Origin: Pomphorhynchus laevis | Lineage: Eukaryota; Acanthocephala; Palaeacanthocephala; Echinorhynchida; Pomphorhynchidae | Length of the DNA: 64,000 nt | NCBI GenBank assembly: GCA_012934845.2 | Contig: WNNJ02001471.1 | Coordinates: 47,757 to 111,756, forward strand | Direction of reading: 5' to 3' | Shown: positions 60,455-64,000 of the stretch, in pieces | Numbering within the stretch: position 1 is the stretch's first letter | Layout of the letters: every line of letters starts with the position of its first letter | Notes under the pieces: model-generated | The model's input: only the letters and a program-made list of their open reading frames with translations | Told to the model about the DNA's origin: nothing | Database searches by the model: none | Program-made: the position numbers and the translations under genes

Positions 60455-63365
60455 AGTCAGACCTCTTTAGTAGTGATGGTTCGTGTGTAGGAAAACTAGT
60501 AGACTTCGATAGTGTCACCGAGCGTGTCAAATTTTCCCATTATACGAACATTTTTGTCGGTTATTCAAATGTTCGTAGTCTCCTGGCTCAGTTCTCGGAA
60601 ATTAAATTCATAGTTGCTTCGAAACGTTTTGATGTATTTTGTATAACCGAAACATGGCTACATTCTGACATTTCGGATGACTGTGTTGCCATCCCTAACT
60701 ATTTTCTAATACGTTCGGATCGCTCATGTGGTAAACGTGGAGGTGGGGTAGCCGCCTATGTGCGAAATAGTCTCCTGGTATCGAATATCTCGGCTTTTCG
60801 CGACAATATTGGTTATTCCTTTGAAGGTCTTGCTTTTACACTGGGAAATGGTCAACGATCCCGATTCTGCGTCCTTTACCGTTCTCCGTCCTATGAATTA
60901 AGATTAGACTCTCTTAAATCACATTTGCTGAGTTTATCTTCGTATCCTCTGATTTTGCTCCTGGGAGACTTCAATATCCCCCAAATAGACTGGAAAAATA
61001 GTCATTCACGACCAATTCACGGAATTGGGAAAGTACTGAGTGACTTTCTGTTACTCGAGATGCTACTAGTTCAACATATTAAAGAACCTACTTGTGTGAC
61101 AGGGACGCCTTCTATACTCGATTTGGTCTTTACTAAGTGTTTGGGTGACGTTTCAGGTGTTCGTTATGACGCACCAATTGGCAATAGCGATCACTGTGTA
61201 CTCTCTATGCGGTTGTCGCTGTTCAACAGAGCCTCACAAAACTCTAATTTTAAAAAACGTTGTTGGGTAGGTGTTGATGCTAATCAACTAGCTGCAAGCT
61301 TCCCAAAAAATATCTGTGATAGTCTTCGTATCCACTTCGGTTTGGAGGTTCCTGTAATCTTTGATCTGCTCCATGATGAATTGATGCGAATTTCTGATAT
61401 CTTTGCTCCGCTACGTGCCTGCAAGTTCAAGCATGGACATCCTCCTTGGTTCGACAGAGAGCTTCTTGATGCTATAAGATCCCGCAACAAATTGTGGCGC
61501 GAATTTAGGCGTTCTTCTGCTTCAAAACGTGCCTACATCGACTCTCGGAACTTATGCAATCGGCTAAAATTTCAGAAACGCTATTCGTACGAAGATAGTA
61601 TCGCCAGGGATGCATCTTTGAATCCTAGGAGGTTTTGGTCTTATGTAAGAAACAACAGAACACTTGTCGCCACAATTAGCTCAATCCAAACGCCAACTGA
61701 AACTTTGACCGATCCGTCTCTAATCGCCCAACATTTAGCTGATGGCTTCTTGGTACAGGCTTTGACCTCTAACAAACTGCATGACTTTAGTTGGAAGTAT
61801 GTTCCGGTTGCTCATCGGTGTTGTGTTCGTCCACTCAGAGTGGATGAGGTGTTGAACGAGGTTATGAAGCTCGATTCGTTTACATCTCCGGGACCAGACA
61901 ATATCGCCCCCTTCCTCGTCAAATCCCTAGCGAACGAACTGAGCAATGATTTAACTATGTTTTTCAGATACAGCTTAGACACATCTTGGATTCCTGACAG
62001 TTGGAAGTGTGCAATTGTGGTGCCTATTCCCAAAAAGCATCCTGCTAGCTTTTGCGCGGACTTTCGGCCCATTAGCTTAACTAGCGTATTCTGCAAACTT
62101 TTAGAAAGAATCATTGCTAGTAGAATCAGGGATCATTTGGATCGTAATCACATATTGGTTGAATCTCAACATGGTTTCAGGATCGGACGTTCATGCCTTA
62201 CTAACCTACTAACTGCGCGTGAAAAATGGGCTGATGCTCTGGGGGCTGGGTTTCAGGTTCATACAGTATTCCTTGATTTTTCGAAAGCTTTTGATAGGGT
62301 ACCACACGACGGCATAGTGTCTTTACTGTATCACTATGGACTTCATTCATATATTTGTGAGTGGGTCAGGGAATTTCTATCGAATAGGTCTTTCCGAGTT
62401 TGTGTGGGGGGGGCGTGTTTTCTTATTCGGTAAATATTAATTCTGGCGTACCGCAGGGATCAGTCCTTGGCCCACTGCTCTTTATAATCTTCATTAATGA
62501 TCTGCTACTCCGCTTATCATGCTCTCATCTAGCGTTTGCAGACGATCTAAAGATTTGGTCGATCATTAGAAGTCCTGCTGATCGAGTATCGTTACAAAAT
62601 GATCTAAACTCCCTGATCAAGTGGTGCGATTCTACCGGACTACGGTTGAATGTTGATAAATGTGTCCTCATGCAACTAGGTCGCCCTATTGAAACTCTAA
62701 GGTACTTTATTGGAGATATGGTCTTAAAGGAAGTGTCTCATCATAAGGATTTAGGGATTATTGTTCATAGATCCTTGAAAACAAAGTTGAACACCGACTT
62801 CTTTCTAGGTAAAGCTACTAGGGCGTTATATTGTATTAAAAATGCATTCCTCAGGTTAAGCTGTCACATGTTCAAGAGGTTATTCATCTCCATCGTCAGG
62901 CCACACTTGGAGTACTGCATTCAGGCTTGTTTCCCTGTCACTAAGCAAGAACTATTAGACCTGGAGTCTATTCTTAGGCGCGGATCGAGGCTCTGTATTG
63001 GCTTAAGTGGTATTGACTATTATGTACGTCTAAGTCGTATTGGGATGTTGTCGGTACGTGAGAGGTTCATATCCTTGGAAATGCTATGTATATGGCATAT
63101 GTCGAATGATGTGGTAGGTTATCCCACCGATGTAATCACTAGGCGGGTAGATCAGTTGCGGGGACATAGCAGAGTCTTGTATAAATTTAGATTTGGCAGA
63201 TTACCAAAAGTGTATAGACTCTCAAGAAGAGGAATTAACATGTGGAATTCGTTGCCTGAGGAAGTCGTTGCAGCCCCCAGTTTGAGAACGTTTAAATCAC
63301 GATGCTACAAATGGATACATGAACAATGCCGACATTCAACACTACCACTGGAATACCCTAATTAG
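60388..63365 (+). CDS. LINE ORF2, endonuclease and reverse transcriptase, one frameshift
   Basis: APE-type endonuclease with all key residues: NVRSL, CITETWL (Glu), LLGDFNIPQIDW (Asp, Asn), SDHCVL (Asp, His). A linker is followed by RT: FRPISLTSVFCKLLERI, ESQHGFRIGRSCLTNLL, VFLDFSKAFDRVPH (A), SGVPQGSVLGPLLFIIFIND (B), LAFADDLKIW (C), then the thumb and a C-terminus RRGINMWNSLPEEV typical of CR1/L2. No RNase H. The frame shifts by one base in the run of eight G at 62406-62413, between motifs A and B; the reading before it stops at 62433 and the one after runs to 63365. No other break. Either a recent mutation or a homopolymer sequencing error. Confidence 0.9.
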
Positions 63366-63460
63366 CTACGTTGACTGACCATTTGCTTTTGTTTTATTTT
63401 TTTTGGACTCTGCCTGAATAGCCTTTTGGCTTTGGTATGTATTGAAATAATAATAATAAT

Positions 63461-64000
63461 ATGACATGTTGTTTCGCATAAAATTTTATAAAAGTCAAAA
63501 TACTGTAATTCTGAATTTGAAATTTTGATTTCAAAATTATATGATATTCCAATTTTTATATGAACTATAATTAAAACTGTAAAATAATATATAACAACAC
63601 ATAAAATGGCCTCGTTTTGGAGTCCCAGGTGCAAAGATGTAGTATCGGACATCAGCCGTTTCTTCATAAGATTAAAAGAATAGCTTCACCAATCCAATAT
63701 TATTATTAACTCCCCTAAATTGAAAGTGGTTGTCTTTAATGGCACCCCTGCAACAGAGATAAAGCACAAGAGATCATCAATATCATCTTTCTTTTCCATT
63801 CCAAATAATTAACAACTCCCAGTATTCTTACACTGTGTAAGATACCTGGGGTTTACCGTTACGGTTAAATGGACGGATGGATCATACTTGAATAGATTCA
63901 CAAGTGTTCTTAAGAGAGCTAGATAGGCCCTGAAACGGTCTCGGAGTCTGTCATTAAGTGGGAGTGCTCAGGTACGCTTTTAGTGTACATGGGCAATCTC
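63461..64000 (+). mobile_element. LINE RT fragment, family A, right copy of the duplicated block
   Basis: Matches 57819-58358 with only a few differences (a base near 63487, a 2-bp indel near 63505, one base in GGACGGATGG) and runs off the window. It begins exactly where the TAA tail of the LINE ends. Contains the same decayed RT segment. Confidence 0.9.

Larger units (their letters stand above)
58700..63460 (+). mobile_element. nearly intact CR1-group LINE
   Basis: 5' UTR with CTACTACTTACAA-like repeats (about 58795-58880), ORF1 58943-60454, ORF2 60388-63365 overlapping ORF1 by 67 bp in another frame, short 3' UTR, and a tail of TAA units (63447-63460). ORF1 with PHD-like and RRM-like domains plus an APE-type endonuclease and no RNase H fits the CR1/L2 side of the Jockey group. 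The exact 5' end is uncertain. No target-site duplication was found, because the right flank is a duplicate of sequence that lies left of the element. Confidence 0.85.

Overview
This window is nuclear DNA from an animal, almost certainly an invertebrate. The non-coding DNA is extremely A+T-rich (about three quarters A+T by eye). Genes are split by spliceosomal introns of two sizes, a 44-54 bp class and a multi-kilobase class. Fragments of several LINE families and one Penelope-like family lie among low-complexity AT DNA. There are no operons or bacterial signals. The species and phylum are not decided by the sequence.

Both host genes are on the minus strand, head to tail. (1) Positions 53219 to 31165 hold a complete 25-exon gene that I could follow in frame across every splice junction (4233 nt, 1410 codons plus stop). 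It has a basic Arg/Ser/Tyr-rich N-terminus, a long low-complexity middle, a C-terminal WD40 propeller and two terminal C2H2 zinc fingers. This is the architecture of ZNF106, and the last domain matches it well. (2) Positions 26489 to 4448 hold at least 15 exons (about 770 codons) of a long coiled-coil protein, probably of the CCDC39 type (axonemal ruler). Its first exon was not found and its 3' end lies beyond the left edge.

The rest is mainly transposable elements. At 1929-3538 a LINE copy flanked by a 13-bp target-site duplication encodes one open 475-codon protein: a CCHC gag-like ORF1 joined in frame to the tail of the reverse-transcriptase ORF, with everything between missing. At about 58700-63460 there is a nearly intact LINE (ORF1 with PHD-like and RRM-like domains, overlapping ORF2 with endonuclease and reverse transcriptase), interrupted only by a one-base shift in a run of eight G. 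About 540 bp of another LINE family, nearly identical on both sides, brackets it, so the right end is a partial 5.6-kb tandem duplication or an assembly artefact. Other pieces are three 3' ends of one CR1/L2-like family, two Rex/RTE-type fragments, two further LINE fragments, a short dispersed SINE-like repeat, a 351-bp tandem dimer, and several minisatellites and long hairpins.

The points most worth checking are the gag-RT-tail fusion LINE, the duplicated LINE block at the right end, the structured 351-bp dimer, the long perfect palindrome and hairpin inside introns, and the unusual splice sites (a GC-AG intron and a stop-free 45-bp intron) in the ZNF106-like gene.
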